In this document: one piece after another, positions 11,676 to 21,056 of the stretch
Layout: every line of letters begins with the position of its first letter
Position numbering within the stretch: position 1 is the first letter of the stretch
Assembly (NCBI RefSeq): GCF_006476065.1
Contig: NZ_ML636798.1
Coordinates: forward strand, 124,001 to 188,000
DNA from: Cognatiluteimonas lumbrici
Lineage (GTDB): Bacteria; Pseudomonadota; Gammaproteobacteria; Xanthomonadales; Xanthomonadaceae
Direction: 5' to 3'
Length of the DNA: 64,000 bases
Notes under the pieces: generated by a model
What the model saw: only the letters and a program-made list of their open reading frames with translations
The model's database searches: none
Told to the model about the DNA's origin: nothing
Translations under genes and position numbers: made by a program

Positions 11676-12578
11676 CTAGGGATGCAGGTAGAACAGCGGC
11701 GCCGGGCTCAACTCCCCGGTGGCGAACAGCGCCCGGCCGTCCGCGCTCCAGCCCAGCGCCTCGGCCTGCGGGACCAGGGGCAGGGGATGGACCCTAGGCG
11801 GACGCGAGACCGCCTCGGCCCAGCCTTCGCCGCCCCGGCGCCGGTACACCAGCACGTCGCGGTAGGTGAGCACCGCCAGCGCGTGGCGGTCGCGGGCGAC
11901 GTCGGCCGCGGTCACCTGGCTGCGGATGCGGGCCAGTTCCGGGTTGGCCTGGATCTCCTCGGCGTCGCCCCGCGGCACCCCCGCGAGCGTCCCCAGCAGG
12001 CGCGCCACCTGGGGCTCCGCCCCGCCCGGGCGCAGCGGCACCGAGAACAGCTCCGGCGGCTCGCGCTTCTTCGACACCAGCAGCACCTCGCCGGTAGCCG
12101 GATCCACCGCCGCCGCCTCGCAGTCGCGCGCGCCGTCGGGCCAGCGGAACACGATCGACCACGCCGGCCGCAGGCGCGCGTCGGCGACCGTGGCCGGCTC
12201 CTCGAACACGTGCAGCTGCAGGGTCCGGCGCAAACCGCCGTTGTCGCCGGTGTCGGCGACCAGCAGGTAGTCGCGCCCGTCCAGGCGGAACGCGGCGATG
12301 TCTTCCCAGTCGGTGTTGTCCACGCCCTCCGCCTCGAGCGTCGCCAGGTGGCTGCCGCGCGGGCTGACCGCGTGGATGTGGGCGTCGTTGCCGCCGTCGT
12401 TGACCACCCACAGCGTGTCCGGGTGGCGCGCGGACACCGCGAGCCCGCTGACCTCGCCCAGGCGCGCGTCCAGCATCAGCCCGGAGAGCTGCGCGAACGG
12501 CGGCGGCGCGCTGCAGCCGGCGACGACGGCGAGCAACACGGCGAGCAGCGCGGTGGTCGGGGCAGGGCGCCGGGCCAT
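11676..12578 (-). CDS. Lipoprotein, esterase-like/beta-propeller of unknown function
   Basis: A 300-residue predicted lipoprotein. The signal sequence ends LLAVVAGC, a lipobox with the acceptor Cys near residue 22. The mature part has repeating beta-propeller-like blades such as SGLAVSARHPDTLWVVNDGG and YLLVADTGDNGG, resembling SdiA-regulated and esterase-like phytase-fold proteins. It is divergent from purT, with 48 bases between the starts, so a shared regulatory region is likely. The start ATG gives a normal signal peptide. Confidence 0.82.
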   Translation of the reverse strand: MARRPAPTTALLAVLLAVVAGCSAPPPFAQLSGLMLDARLGEVSGLAVSARHPDTLWVVNDGGNDAHIHAVSPRGSHLATLEAEGVDNTDWEDIAAFRLDGRDYLLVADTGDNGGLRRTLQLHVFEEPATVADARLRPAWSIVFRWPDGARDCEAAAVDPATGEVLLVSKKREPPELFSVPLRPGGAEPQVARLLGTLAGVPRGDAEEIQANPELARIRSQVTAADVARDRHALAVLTYRDVLVYRRRGGEGWAEAVSRPPRVHPLPLVPQAEALGWSADGRALFATGELSPAPLFYLHP

Positions 12579-12626
12579 GCCCGAAGCATCGCATAGACTG
12601 TGCACCCCAACCGCGCGGCAGTGCCC

Positions 12627-13808
12627 ATGCCCACGATCGGAACCCCCCTGACCCCGCAGGCCACACGCGTGCTGCTGCTCGGCTCCGGCGAGCTCGGCAA
12701 GGAGGTGGCGATCGAGCTGCAGCGCTTCGGCGTCGAGGTGGTCGCGGTGGACCGGTACGCCGACGCGCCGGCGATGCAGGTGGCGCATCGCAGCCACGTC
12801 ATCGACATGCTCGACGGCGCCGCCGTGCGCGCGGTGATCGAGCGCGAACGGCCGCACATCGTGGTGCCGGAGATCGAGGCGATCCACACGCCGACGCTGG
12901 TGGCGATGGAGGCCGAAGGCCTGCGCGTGATCCCGACCGCGCGCGCCGCGCGCCTGACCATGGACCGCGAAGGCATCCGCCGGCTCGCCGCCGAGGAACT
13001 CGGCATCCCGGTCTCGCCGTACCGCTTCGTGGATACGGTCGAAGACTACCGCGCCGCGATCGACGCGCTCGGCCTGCCGGTGGTGGTCAAGCCGGTGATG
13101 TCCTCGTCCGGCCACGGCCAGAGCATCGTGCGCGATCCCGGCGAGGTGCAGGCGGCGTGGGACTACGCGCAGACCGGCGGCCGCGCCGGCGCCGGGCGGG
13201 TGATCGTCGAGGGCTTCGTCGCCTTCGACTACGAGATCACCCTGCTCACCGTGCGCCACGCCGGCGGCACCAGCTTCTGCGAGCCGATCGGCCACCTGCA
13301 GCGCGACGGCGACTACCGCGAGAGCTGGCAGCCGCAGCCGATGTCGCCGGCGGCGCTGGCCGCGGCGCAGGAGATGGCGCGCAAGGTCTCCGACGCGCTC
13401 GGCGGGCATGGCGTGTTCGGCATGGAGTTCTTCGTGCGCGGCGACCAGGTGTGGTTCTCCGAGGTCTCGCCGCGGCCGCACGACACCGGCCTGGTCACGC
13501 AGGTGTCGCAGGACCTGTCGGAGTTCGCGCTGCACGCGCGCGCGATCCTGGGGCTGCCGATTCCCGTGATCCGCCAGCTCGGCCCCTCCGCGTCGTGCGC
13601 GGTGCTGGCCGAGGGCCACGGCGTGCCGGTGTTCGGCAACCTGTCGGCCGCGCTCGCGGCGCCGGACACCGCGCTGCGCCTGTTCGGCAAGCCGCGCGTG
13701 GCCGGCCATCGCCGGGTCGCGGTGACCCTCGCGCGCGGCCGCGACACCGACGAGGCACGCGCCATCGCGCGCGAGGCCGCCGCCGCGATCACGCTCGAGC
13801 TGGCCTGA
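12627..13808 (+). CDS. purT: Formate-dependent phosphoribosylglycinamide formyltransferase
   Basis: PurT is the ATP-grasp enzyme that converts GAR, formate and ATP to FGAR in de novo purine synthesis. The 393-residue length matches the E. coli protein (392). Visible features are the N-terminal [15 protein letters not shown] motif (residues 15-29), the ATP-grasp segment [15 protein letters not shown] (about 151-165), [13 protein letters not shown] and the metal-binding [12 protein letters not shown]. The ATG at 12627 is preferred to the in-frame one at 12600 on length. It appears monocistronic. Confidence 0.95.
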   Translation: MPTIGTPLTPQATRVLLLGSGELGKEVAIELQRFGVEVVAVDRYADAPAMQVAHRSHVIDMLDGAAVRAVIERERPHIVVPEIEAIHTPTLVAMEAEGLRVIPTARAARLTMDREGIRRLAAEELGIPVSPYRFVDTVEDYRAAIDALGLPVVVKPVMSSSGHGQSIVRDPGEVQAAWDYAQTGGRAGAGRVIVEGFVAFDYEITLLTVRHAGGTSFCEPIGHLQRDGDYRESWQPQPMSPAALAAAQEMARKVSDALGGHGVFGMEFFVRGDQVWFSEVSPRPHDTGLVTQVSQDLSEFALHARAILGLPIPVIRQLGPSASCAVLAEGHGVPVFGNLSAALAAPDTALRLFGKPRVAGHRRVAVTLARGRDTDEARAIAREAAAAITLELA

Positions 13809-13849
13809 ACGCGGCACACTGATCCCTTTCGGCAACGGACCGGGCGCGA

Positions 13850-14257
13850 ATGAACGGAAACAAAGGCTACGCAGTGTTCTTCTTCCCCCAGGCGCTGGAA
13901 GCGCTGGGCGAGGCGATCAAGCCCTACCTGCAGGACAGCCCCGCGGGCCCGCACGTGATGTGCAAGGAGATCGACACCGGCGGCGCGCTGATCGAGATGT
14001 CGCTCGAGGGCGTCACCGGCGACGGCCGCACCGTGCAGCTCGACCTGATGGTGCCCGGCTCGATGGTGCGCATGATCGTGTCGAGCCAGGCCGACGGGAA
14101 CTTCGGCTTCGGCCCGCGGTTGCCGGAACCCGGCCCGACCGTGGCGACGCTGCCGGCCGCCGGTCCCACCGCGGAGCCGCCGCAGTCGCCCTCGGAGACC
14201 GTGCCCGACGGCGGCCCGAAGACCGCGCCCGCGACGACCCCCGACGACGACTTGTAG
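13850..14257 (+). CDS. Conserved hypothetical protein
   Basis: A 135-residue protein with a folded-looking N-terminal half (MNGNKGYAVFFFPQALEALG; KEIDTGGALIEMSLEGV) and a proline-, alanine- and threonine-rich, acidic, probably disordered C-terminus from about residue 85. No signal peptide or membrane segment is seen, and I do not recognise the family. Its stop codon TAG is the terminus of a GTAG palindrome, so the last residues are set by the repeat insertion point. Confidence 0.72.
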   Translation: MNGNKGYAVFFFPQALEALGEAIKPYLQDSPAGPHVMCKEIDTGGALIEMSLEGVTGDGRTVQLDLMVPGSMVRMIVSSQADGNFGFGPRLPEPGPTVATLPAAGPTAEPPQSPSETVPDGGPKTAPATTPDDDL

Positions 14258-14308
14258 GAGCGGCGCTCGCGCCGCGACCCCCCGTCGCGGCGCAAGCGCC
14301 GCTCCTAC
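14254..14308. repeat. Inverted pair of GTAG-type REPs between convergent genes
   Basis: One palindrome reads rightward at 14254-14278 and one leftward at 14284-14308, five bases apart. Each supplies the TAG stop of the gene entering it: the hypothetical gene from the left and bpt from the right. The doublet could fold into one large cruciform and act as a bidirectional terminator or mRNA 3'-end stabiliser. Confidence 0.85.
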
Positions 14309-15042
14309 AGGTCCTTCCAGCCGCGCCCGTCGAAGGCTTCCAGCGGCCGGAACCGGCGCTTGTAGTCCATCTTGCGGTGGCCCTCGATCCAGTAGCCGAG
14401 GTACAGGTGCTCGCGCCCGTCGCGCGCGGCCCATTCCAGCTGCCGCAGGATCGCCAGCGTGCCGAGTCCGCGCCGCAACTCGTCGGGCTCGTAGAAGGTG
14501 TACACCGCCGACAGCGCGTGGCTGCCGACCAAGTCGGTGACCGCCACCGCCAGCAGGCGATGGCTGCCGTGCTCGCGCAGCTCGAGGAACCGGCCCTCGG
14601 ACCACGCCCCGACCAGGAACTGGTCGAACTCGGCGGCGCCGTGGTCGTCCATGCCGCCGCCGGGATGCCGCGCCTTCAGGTAGCGGCGGTACAGCGCCAG
14701 CTGCTCCTCGCTGCGGCGCGCCGGCACCACGCGCGCGTCCACGTCGGCATTGCGCGCCAGGCAGCGCCGCTGCGCGCGGTCGGGGACGAAGCGCGCCACC
14801 GGGATGCGCACCGCCACGCAGGCGCGGCAGCCGCGGCAGTGCGGCCGGTAGACGATGTCGCCGGAACGGCGGAAGCCCCAGTCCAGCGCCATCGGGTAGA
14901 GCTGCGGCATGCGCGCGTTGCGCGGGTCCAGCACCAGGTCGCGCGCCGCGCGCTGCGGCCAGTAGCCGCAGGGATGCTCGCCCGTGTGGAACAGGCGCAG
15001 GTCCGCGCGCGAGGTGTCTTCGTCGTGGCCGGCGTTGCCCAT
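14305..15042 (-). CDS. bpt: Aminoacyl-tRNA-protein transferase (Bpt/Ate1 family)
   Basis: A 245-residue N-end-rule transferase. In bacteria Bpt moves leucine from Leu-tRNA to proteins with N-terminal Asp or Glu, marking them for ClpS-ClpAP; homologues are often annotated arginyltransferase. The diagnostic N-terminal cysteine motif HPCGYWP and the [11 protein letters not shown] cluster are visible, and the C-terminal half has the GNAT-like YTFYEPDE...[14 protein letters not shown] segment typical of the family. Length is normal. The stop codon comes from a GTAG palindrome. Confidence 0.9.
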   Translation of the reverse strand: MGNAGHDEDTSRADLRLFHTGEHPCGYWPQRAARDLVLDPRNARMPQLYPMALDWGFRRSGDIVYRPHCRGCRACVAVRIPVARFVPDRAQRRCLARNADVDARVVPARRSEEQLALYRRYLKARHPGGGMDDHGAAEFDQFLVGAWSEGRFLELREHGSHRLLAVAVTDLVGSHALSAVYTFYEPDELRRGLGTLAILRQLEWAARDGREHLYLGYWIEGHRKMDYKRRFRPLEAFDGRGWKDL

Positions 15043-15074
15043 GCCCAGAGCATAGCCCCGGCCGTGCGAAGGAA

Positions 15075-15857
15075 TCAGAGCAATTCGATCACGCGCCAGC
15101 CGCGCTGGCCGTGGTGGACCTCGTAGGTGTCGGCGCGGCGCGCGGCGTCGGCGCCGACGGCCCGCTCGAGCGTGATCGAACCGCTGCCGGAGGGCGCGGT
15201 GGCGCGATAGGCGTGGATCCACAGCCGCGGCAGCGCGCCGGTGGGGCACTGCGACATCGGGATCACGTCGCCGGGCGTGCGCAGCTGTTCCAGCAGGGAA
15301 TCGGCGGGATCGACACCGTCCACGGACAGGCACACCGCGTCGCCGGCCGCGGCGGGCAGCTCGCCGGCCAGCACCGCGACCGCGAGCGCATCCGGCGTGG
15401 CGCGCTCGCCCGCGGCCAGCACCGGCGCCTGGCGCGTCGGCGCCGGCGCCTCCGGGGCGCCGCCGAACTGGACGAACAAGGCCAACGCCAGCACCACCGC
15501 GATCGCCAGCAGCAATCCGAGCTTCAGCCGGAACACGCGCTTGCGTCCGAGTTCCTCGCGCGAGGGCGGCGCCTCGCTGTGGAAGGTCGGCAGGGCATAG
15601 CCGGTGTCGCCGCGGGTGCTGTCGAGCAGGCCCTGCTCGCGCAGCATCGCGCGCGCCTTCGGCTGGTCCTCCGAGCGCACCACCCACACCGCCGGCACCG
15701 GCTTGTCGTCCGCGCCCTCGCGGTAGCTGAAGTTGCCGCGCAGGCCGCCGCGATAGGAGCGGCCGTGGGTGATGCGGGTCTGGATGCCGGCGTCCTCGAG
15801 CAGCTGCGCGACCCGTTCCACGTTCTCGAGCCGGGGGCTGGAAAACACGCGGCGCAC
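15075..15857 (-). CDS. DUF2007-domain membrane protein ('pathogenicity-like' protein of xanthomonads)
   Basis: A 260-residue protein. An N-terminal DUF2007 ACT-like domain (residues about 1-75: [20 protein letters not shown], with [17 protein letters not shown]) is followed by one membrane segment (about 110-130, [19 protein letters not shown]) and a periplasmic-looking C-terminal domain. The DUF2007 domain usually senses or signals but has no firm function. It starts one base before the tesB stop, so it is probably co-transcribed with tesB. Confidence 0.78.
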   Translation of the reverse strand: MRRVFSSPRLENVERVAQLLEDAGIQTRITHGRSYRGGLRGNFSYREGADDKPVPAVWVVRSEDQPKARAMLREQGLLDSTRGDTGYALPTFHSEAPPSREELGRKRVFRLKLGLLLAIAVVLALALFVQFGGAPEAPAPTRQAPVLAAGERATPDALAVAVLAGELPAAAGDAVCLSVDGVDPADSLLEQLRTPGDVIPMSQCPTGALPRLWIHAYRATAPSGSGSITLERAVGADAARRADTYEVHHGQRGWRVIELL

Positions 15858-15858
15858 G

Positions 15859-16752
15859 TCAGGCCCTCGGCACGTGGGCCGCGGCGGCGGCGTCGGCCAC
15901 CAGCCGGATCAGGCCTTCCTGCGCGGTGCTCGCGACCAGCCTGCCGTCGCGGTCGTAGACCATGCCGCGCGCGAGCCCGCGGTTGCCTTGCGCGCCGGGG
16001 CTGTCGATCGAGTACAGCAGCCATTCGTCGGCGCGGAACGGGCGGTGGAACCAAAGCGCGTGGTCGAGCGAGGCCATCTGCACGTTCGGCTGGTAGTAGC
16101 TGATGCCGTGCGGGAAGGTCGCGGTGCCGAGCAGGTGGAAGTCCGAGGCATAGGCCAGCAGCGAGCGGTGCAGCTCCGGCGAATCGCCGACCTTTTCCGA
16201 GAGCCGGAACCAGACCTGCTGGAACGGCGGACGCTTGGGCGGCTTGAGCTCGTCGCGCGGATAGACGTGGCGGAACTCGAACGGCCCCATCCGGTCGAGC
16301 CAGCGCTGCACCTTGGTCGGCAGCGTCTCCAGCACCTCGGGCGGGAGCGGCCGGCTCGGCTCGATGTCCTCGGGCTGCGGCACCGCCGGCATCGGCAACT
16401 GGTGCTCGGGGCCGTTCTCGCGGTCCTGGAACGAGGCCGCGCAGAAGAAGATCACCTGGCCATGCTGGATCGCGGTGACCCGGCGGACCGAGAAGCTGCC
16501 GCCGTCGCGGGTGCGGTCCACGAAATAGACGATCGGCGCCTCGATGTCGCCGGCGCGCAGGAAGTAGGCGTGCAGCGAATGCGCGTCGCGGTGGTTGTCG
16601 AGCGTGGACTGCGCCGCCGACAGCGCCTGGCCGAGCACCTGGCCGCCGAACACGTACTTGGTGCCGATGTCGCGGCTCTGGCCGCGGAAGAGGTTGTCCT
16701 CGAGCCGTTCCAGCGACAGCAGGTCGACGAGTTCCGAAACGGGGGATGTCAT
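15859..16752 (-). CDS. tesB: Acyl-CoA thioesterase II
   Basis: TesB hydrolyses medium and long acyl-CoA. The 297-residue double-hotdog protein has the N-terminal ELVDLLSLERLEDNLFRG, YVFGGQVLGQAL, and the C-terminal hotdog with SLDHALWFHRPF, whose Asp corresponds to the family catalytic Asp. The length is close to the E. coli enzyme (286). Its ATG overlaps the upstream amidase stop (ATGA), and a fatty-acid oxidation gene lies elsewhere in the window. Confidence 0.95.
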   Translation of the reverse strand: MTSPVSELVDLLSLERLEDNLFRGQSRDIGTKYVFGGQVLGQALSAAQSTLDNHRDAHSLHAYFLRAGDIEAPIVYFVDRTRDGGSFSVRRVTAIQHGQVIFFCAASFQDRENGPEHQLPMPAVPQPEDIEPSRPLPPEVLETLPTKVQRWLDRMGPFEFRHVYPRDELKPPKRPPFQQVWFRLSEKVGDSPELHRSLLAYASDFHLLGTATFPHGISYYQPNVQMASLDHALWFHRPFRADEWLLYSIDSPGAQGNRGLARGMVYDRDGRLVASTAQEGLIRLVADAAAAAHVPRA

Positions 16753-17327
16753 TGCGGCGAGTATACCGGCAGCCGCGTCAGCGGCACCGACGCCAGCACC
16801 CGCGGCCACGGGAACAGCGGCCCGGGATCGCGCTTGCGCGGCACCCGCAGCGCGGGGTCGTCGCTGGCGGCCACGCGCTCGACGTCGAGGTCCTCGTGCC
16901 CGGCGATGAAGCGCAGCGAGGGCAGCTCGCCGGCCAGCCCGCGCAGCAGCGCCACCAGCGCGTCCACCTGCGGGTCGGGGTAGGCCTCGTCCATCGCCTG
17001 GTGGCGCGAATCGAACCAGTCGGGATAGCGCCCGCGGTTGACCAGCTCGAAGCCGATCGAACGCGGGTTGTACCCGCGCACGTGGTGCGCCACGCGCTCC
17101 ACCGGCACCCAGGCGTGCACGCTGCCGTCGCGGTCGATGTAGAAGTGGCCGCTGTTGCCGGTGCCGCTCTCCGGGTGCACCACCCGCTCGCCGTACTCGC
17201 GCGCCATCGCCAGGTCGGGCAGCTCGGTGCAGTGCACGACCGCCAGGTCGATGTCGCCGCGCCCGCGCAGGGCCAGCTTGTGGACGTAGGGCAGCGGCAA
17301 CTCGTGCACGGCGGGAAGGGTGCTCAT
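16749..17327 (-). CDS. N-acetylmuramoyl-L-alanine amidase, AmpD-like (amidase_2)
   Basis: A 192-residue zinc amidase_2-family protein. The zinc-ligand motifs are visible: AVVHCTELP near residue 30, [18 protein letters not shown] near 58-75, and FIAGHEDLD near 146-154. Family members cleave the lactyl-amide bond of muropeptides during cell-wall recycling. No signal peptide is present, consistent with a cytosolic AmpD-like role. nagZ, another recycling enzyme, is at 40.9 kb. The start ATG at 17327 follows a short divergent gap from the hydrolase gene. Confidence 0.88.
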   Translation of the reverse strand: MSTLPAVHELPLPYVHKLALRGRGDIDLAVVHCTELPDLAMAREYGERVVHPESGTGNSGHFYIDRDGSVHAWVPVERVAHHVRGYNPRSIGFELVNRGRYPDWFDSRHQAMDEAYPDPQVDALVALLRGLAGELPSLRFIAGHEDLDVERVAASDDPALRVPRKRDPGPLFPWPRVLASVPLTRLPVYSPQ

Positions 17328-17350
17328 CGCGCGGATGCTAGCATCGCCGC

Positions 17351-17896
17351 ATGCGCGGCCATTGCATCCTCTCCCACGGGTTCGAGAGCGGTCCCGACGC
17401 CACCAAGGTGACCGCGCTGGCCGAGGTCGCCGGGCGCCTGGGCTGGAGCCACGAACGCCCCGACTACACCGACCTCGACGCACGGCGCGACGCGGGCGAG
17501 CTCGGCGACGTGCCCGCGCGCCTGGAACGCCTGCTCGGGCTCGCGCGCGCGGCCGCCGCGCGCGGGCCGCTGCTGCTCGCCGGATCGAGCCTGGGCGCGT
17601 GGATCTCGGGACGGGTCTCGCTGGAGGTGCCGGTGGCCGGCCTGTTCCTGCTGGCGCCGCCGACGCGCATGCAGGATTCCAGCGGAAAGCAGGCGCCGCC
17701 GATGGACGCGGCGCCGGTGCCGGTCTCGATCGTGCACGGCTGGCGCGACGAACTGATCCCCGCCGAACGCGTGGTCGAATGGGCCGGGCCGCGCAATGCG
17801 CGCCTGCTGCTGGTGGACGACGACCACCGCCTCGGCGGGCACGTGCGCGACTGCGCGGCCGCCTTCGAGGCGCTGCTGCAGTCGCTCGACGGCTGA
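17351..17896 (+). CDS. Small alpha/beta-fold hydrolase (YqiA/YcfP-like)
   Basis: A 181-residue alpha/beta hydrolase. [14 protein letters not shown] (residues 6-19) is the oxyanion region, [13 protein letters not shown] (about 75-87) holds the GxSxG nucleophile elbow, and [12 protein letters not shown] and DDDHRLGGH carry the likely catalytic Asp and His. It resembles short serine esterases of the YqiA type. It ends five bases before rlmKL starts and is probably co-transcribed with it. Confidence 0.83.
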   Translation: MRGHCILSHGFESGPDATKVTALAEVAGRLGWSHERPDYTDLDARRDAGELGDVPARLERLLGLARAAAARGPLLLAGSSLGAWISGRVSLEVPVAGLFLLAPPTRMQDSSGKQAPPMDAAPVPVSIVHGWRDELIPAERVVEWAGPRNARLLLVDDDHRLGGHVRDCAAAFEALLQSLDG

Positions 17897-17901
17897 CCCG
17901 C

Positions 17902-20055
17902 ATGACCTCGCCGGACCAGCGTTTCTTTGCCAGTTGCGGCAAGGGCCTGGAGTACCTGCTTGCCGACGAGCTGCAGGCGCTCGGCTGCGCGCGCGCGACC
18001 GCGGCGGTCGCCGGCGCCAACGCCGAAGGCAGCCTGCTGGACGCGCAGCGCGCGGTGCTGTGGTCGCGCCTGGCCAGCCGGGTGCTGTGGCCGCTGGCCG
18101 CATTCGACTGCCCCGACCAGGACGCGCTCTACGCCGGCGCCGCGGCGATCGACTGGCCGGCGCACCTGGACGCAGGCACGACCATCGCCGTGGACGCGCA
18201 CGTCTCCGGCAGCGCGGTCACGCACGCGCGCTACGCCGCGCAGCGGGTGAAGGACGCGGTCGTGGACGTGATGCGCGAGCGCACCGGCGCGCGCCCCGAC
18301 GTGGACGTGGACGCCCCCGGCCTGCGCCTCAACCTGGTGCTGCGCAAGGGCAGGGCGATCGTGTCCGTGGACCTGGGCGGCGGGCCCTTGCACCGCCGCG
18401 GCTGGCGCATCGCCCAGGGCGAGGCGCCGCTGAAGGAAACAGTCGCCGCCGCGGTGCTGCTGCGCGGGCGCTGGCCCGAGGCGTACCGCGAGGGCGGCGC
18501 GCTGCTCGATCCGATGTGCGGCAGCGGCACGCTGCTGGTCGAAGGCGCGCTGATGGCGGCGGACGTCGCGCCCGGCCTGCTGCGCCACGGCGACGCGCCG
18601 CCCACGCGCTGGACCGGCTTCGATGCCGACGGCTGGCGGGCGCTGGTCGCGGAAGCGCGCGGGCGCGAAGCCGCGGGCCGCGCCGCGTTGCGCGCGGCGT
18701 TCTCGGGGCGCGACCTCGATCCGCACGCGATCGCGGCGGCGCGCCGCAATGCCGAGCGCGCCGGCGTCGCCGGATCCATCGACTTGCAGGTAGCCGACGT
18801 CGGCGCGCTGGAGCCGCAACAGGCCGGGCGCGGGGTGGTCGTGTGCAACCCGCCGTACGACGTGCGCCTGGCCGCCGATCCGGCGCTGTACCGCGCGCTG
18901 GGCGACGCCCTGCGCCGGGCCACCCCCGGCTGGCGCGCGAGCCTGCTGTGCGGCGATGCCGAACTCGCGCGCGCCACCGGCCTGCGCGCGAACAAGCGCT
19001 ACCAGGTCTTCAACGGCGCGATCGAATGCACCCTGCTGGTCGCCGACCCGGTGGCGCCGCCGCAGCGCGAGCGCACGGTCGCGCCGGTGCTCTCGGAAGG
19101 CGCGACCATGGTCGCCAACCGCCTGCGCCGCAACCTGCGCACCCTCAAGGCCTGGCGCGAACGCGAAGGCGTGACCTGCTTCCGCGCCTACGACGCCGAC
19201 ATCCCCGAGTACGCTGCCGCCATCGACGTGTACGCGGAAGCCGACGACCCGGCGTCCACCTGGCTGCACGTGCAGGAGTACGCCGCGCCCGCCGACATCC
19301 CGGCCGACGTCGCCCGCCGCCGCCTCAACGAACTGCTCGCCGCGGCCCGCGAGGTGTTCGGGCTGCCGCGCGAACGCATCGCGCTCAAGACCCGCGCCAT
19401 CGGCAAGGGCGGGAGCAAGTACGCGACCGGCTTCGAGCGCCGTGGCGAGACCATCGTCGTGCGCGAGGGCGACGCGCGCCTGCGCGTCAACCTGTTCGAC
19501 TACCTCGACACCGGACTGTTCCTCGACCACCGGCCGCTGCGGCTGCGCATCGCCGACGAGGCCCGCGACACCCGCTTCCTCAACCTGTTCGGCTACACCG
19601 GTGCCGCCAGCGTGCACGCCGCGCTCGGCGGCGCGCGCACCACCACCACGGTGGACCTCTCGGGAACCTACCTGCAGTGGTGCGCCGACAACCTGCGCGA
19701 GAACGGGCTCGGCGGCCGCGCGCACCGTCTGGTCCAGGCCGATGCGCTGCAATGGCTCGAGGCCGACACCGGCCAGTACGACCTGGTGTTCTGCGACCCG
19801 CCGACCTTCTCCAACTCCAAGCGCGCGGGCGACTTCGACGTCCAGGCCGCGCACGTCGGGCTGCTGCGCGCCGCGGTGGCGCGGCTGGCACCGGGCGGGG
19901 TGCTGTACTTCTCCAACAACTTCCGGCGCTTCCGCCTCGACGAGGCGGCGGTCGCCGGATTTGCACGCTGCGAGGACATCGGCCCGGAGACCATTCCCCC
20001 GGACTTCGCCCGCAACCCGCGCATCCACCGCGCCTGGCGCCTCACCGCCCTGTAG
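17902..20055 (+). CDS. rlmKL: Bifunctional 23S rRNA (guanine-N2/N7) methyltransferase
   Basis: RlmKL modifies 23S rRNA at G2069 (m7G) and G2445 (m2G) in E. coli numbering. The 717-residue protein has an N-terminal ferredoxin-like and THUMP region (residues 1-165), the RlmL methyltransferase domain with [19 protein letters not shown] and catalytic [11 protein letters not shown] (about residue 315), and a C-terminal RlmK half with [20 protein letters not shown] and [12 protein letters not shown] (about 632-643). Length fits the fused form (E. coli 702). The stop codon comes from a GTAG palindrome. Confidence 0.95.
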   Translation: MTSPDQRFFASCGKGLEYLLADELQALGCARATAAVAGANAEGSLLDAQRAVLWSRLASRVLWPLAAFDCPDQDALYAGAAAIDWPAHLDAGTTIAVDAHVSGSAVTHARYAAQRVKDAVVDVMRERTGARPDVDVDAPGLRLNLVLRKGRAIVSVDLGGGPLHRRGWRIAQGEAPLKETVAAAVLLRGRWPEAYREGGALLDPMCGSGTLLVEGALMAADVAPGLLRHGDAPPTRWTGFDADGWRALVAEARGREAAGRAALRAAFSGRDLDPHAIAAARRNAERAGVAGSIDLQVADVGALEPQQAGRGVVVCNPPYDVRLAADPALYRALGDALRRATPGWRASLLCGDAELARATGLRANKRYQVFNGAIECTLLVADPVAPPQRERTVAPVLSEGATMVANRLRRNLRTLKAWREREGVTCFRAYDADIPEYAAAIDVYAEADDPASTWLHVQEYAAPADIPADVARRRLNELLAAAREVFGLPRERIALKTRAIGKGGSKYATGFERRGETIVVREGDARLRVNLFDYLDTGLFLDHRPLRLRIADEARDTRFLNLFGYTGAASVHAALGGARTTTTVDLSGTYLQWCADNLRENGLGGRAHRLVQADALQWLEADTGQYDLVFCDPPTFSNSKRAGDFDVQAAHVGLLRAAVARLAPGGVLYFSNNFRRFRLDEAAVAGFARCEDIGPETIPPDFARNPRIHRAWRLTAL

Positions 20056-20076
20056 GAGCGGCGCTCGCGCCGCGAC
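20052..20076 (+). repeat. GTAG-type REP at the rlmKL 3' end
   Basis: GTAGGAGCGGCGCTCGC plus its complementary arm; its TAG is the rlmKL stop codon. A region of about 100 bases without coding signal follows, up to the pirin gene. Confidence 0.85.
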
Positions 20077-20177
20077 CCCGGCGCGATTCCATCCCCGCAA
20101 CACTGCGTCCCAGCCAGCCCACTGCCAGTCGTTGTCCTCTGCCGCCATCCTTGGCACAGGTACCCCAGGAGCCTCCC

Positions 20178-21047
20178 ATGGCCACGACCAACACCTCCGC
20201 CCGCGTGATCCGCAAGCTGCGCGGCATGCCCACCAGCGACGGCGCCGGAGTCAAGCTGACCCGCGTCATCGGCTCGCCCGAACTCGACATGCTCGATCCG
20301 TTCCTGATGCTGGACGAGTTCGGCACCGACAAGGCCGAGGACTACATCGCCGGCTTCCCGAGCCATCCGCACCGCGGCTTCGAGACCGTCACCTACATAC
20401 TCGACGGACGCATGCGCCACAAGGACAACCACGGCAACGAGGGCCTGCTGGTCCCCGGCGCGGTGCAGTGGATGACCGCCGGGCGCGGCGTCGTGCACTC
20501 GGAGATGCCCGAGCAGGAGGAAGGCCGGATGCGCGGCTTCCAGCTCTGGGTGAACCTGCCCGCCAGCGCCAAGATGACCGAGCCCCGCTACCAGGAGTTC
20601 GGCCCCGAGCGGATCCCGGTGGCGCAGGTCGGCCCGGGCGCGAGCGCGAAGGTCATCGCCGGCGAAGTCACCGACCTGGACGGCGCCACCGTGCACGGGC
20701 CGATCGACCAGCCGGCGACCTCGCCGATCTACCTGGACGTCGCGCTCGAGCCGGGCGCGCGCTGGCAGTACGCGCTGCCGTCCGGCCACAACGCCTTCGC
20801 CTACGTATTCGAGGGCGACGCCAGCATCGGCGCGGGCGAGGACGCGCGCGCGCTGGACCGGCACGAGCTGGGGGTCCTCGGCGGCGGCGACGACGTCGTG
20901 CTCGAGGGCGGCAAGGACGGCGCGCGCCTGATCCTGGTGGCCGGGCGCCCGCTGCGCGAGCCGGTCGCCCGCTACGGCCCGTTCGTCATGAACACCCGCG
21001 AACAGGTCATGCAGGCGTTCGTGGACTTCCAGGAAGGCCGCTTCTAG
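20178..21047 (+). CDS. Pirin family protein
   Basis: A 289-residue bicupin of the pirin family; bacterial members include quercetinase-like dioxygenases. The metal-binding signature HPHRGFETVTYILDG (residues about 63-77) and the second motif GRGVVHSEMPE (about 106-116) are intact. The C-terminal pirin domain includes YVFEGDASI and MNTREQVMQAF. An AGGAG sequence eight bases upstream supports the ATG at 20178. Substrate unknown. Confidence 0.92.
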   Translation: MATTNTSARVIRKLRGMPTSDGAGVKLTRVIGSPELDMLDPFLMLDEFGTDKAEDYIAGFPSHPHRGFETVTYILDGRMRHKDNHGNEGLLVPGAVQWMTAGRGVVHSEMPEQEEGRMRGFQLWVNLPASAKMTEPRYQEFGPERIPVAQVGPGASAKVIAGEVTDLDGATVHGPIDQPATSPIYLDVALEPGARWQYALPSGHNAFAYVFEGDASIGAGEDARALDRHELGVLGGGDDVVLEGGKDGARLILVAGRPLREPVARYGPFVMNTREQVMQAFVDFQEGRF

Positions 21048-21056
21048 AGGCGTCGC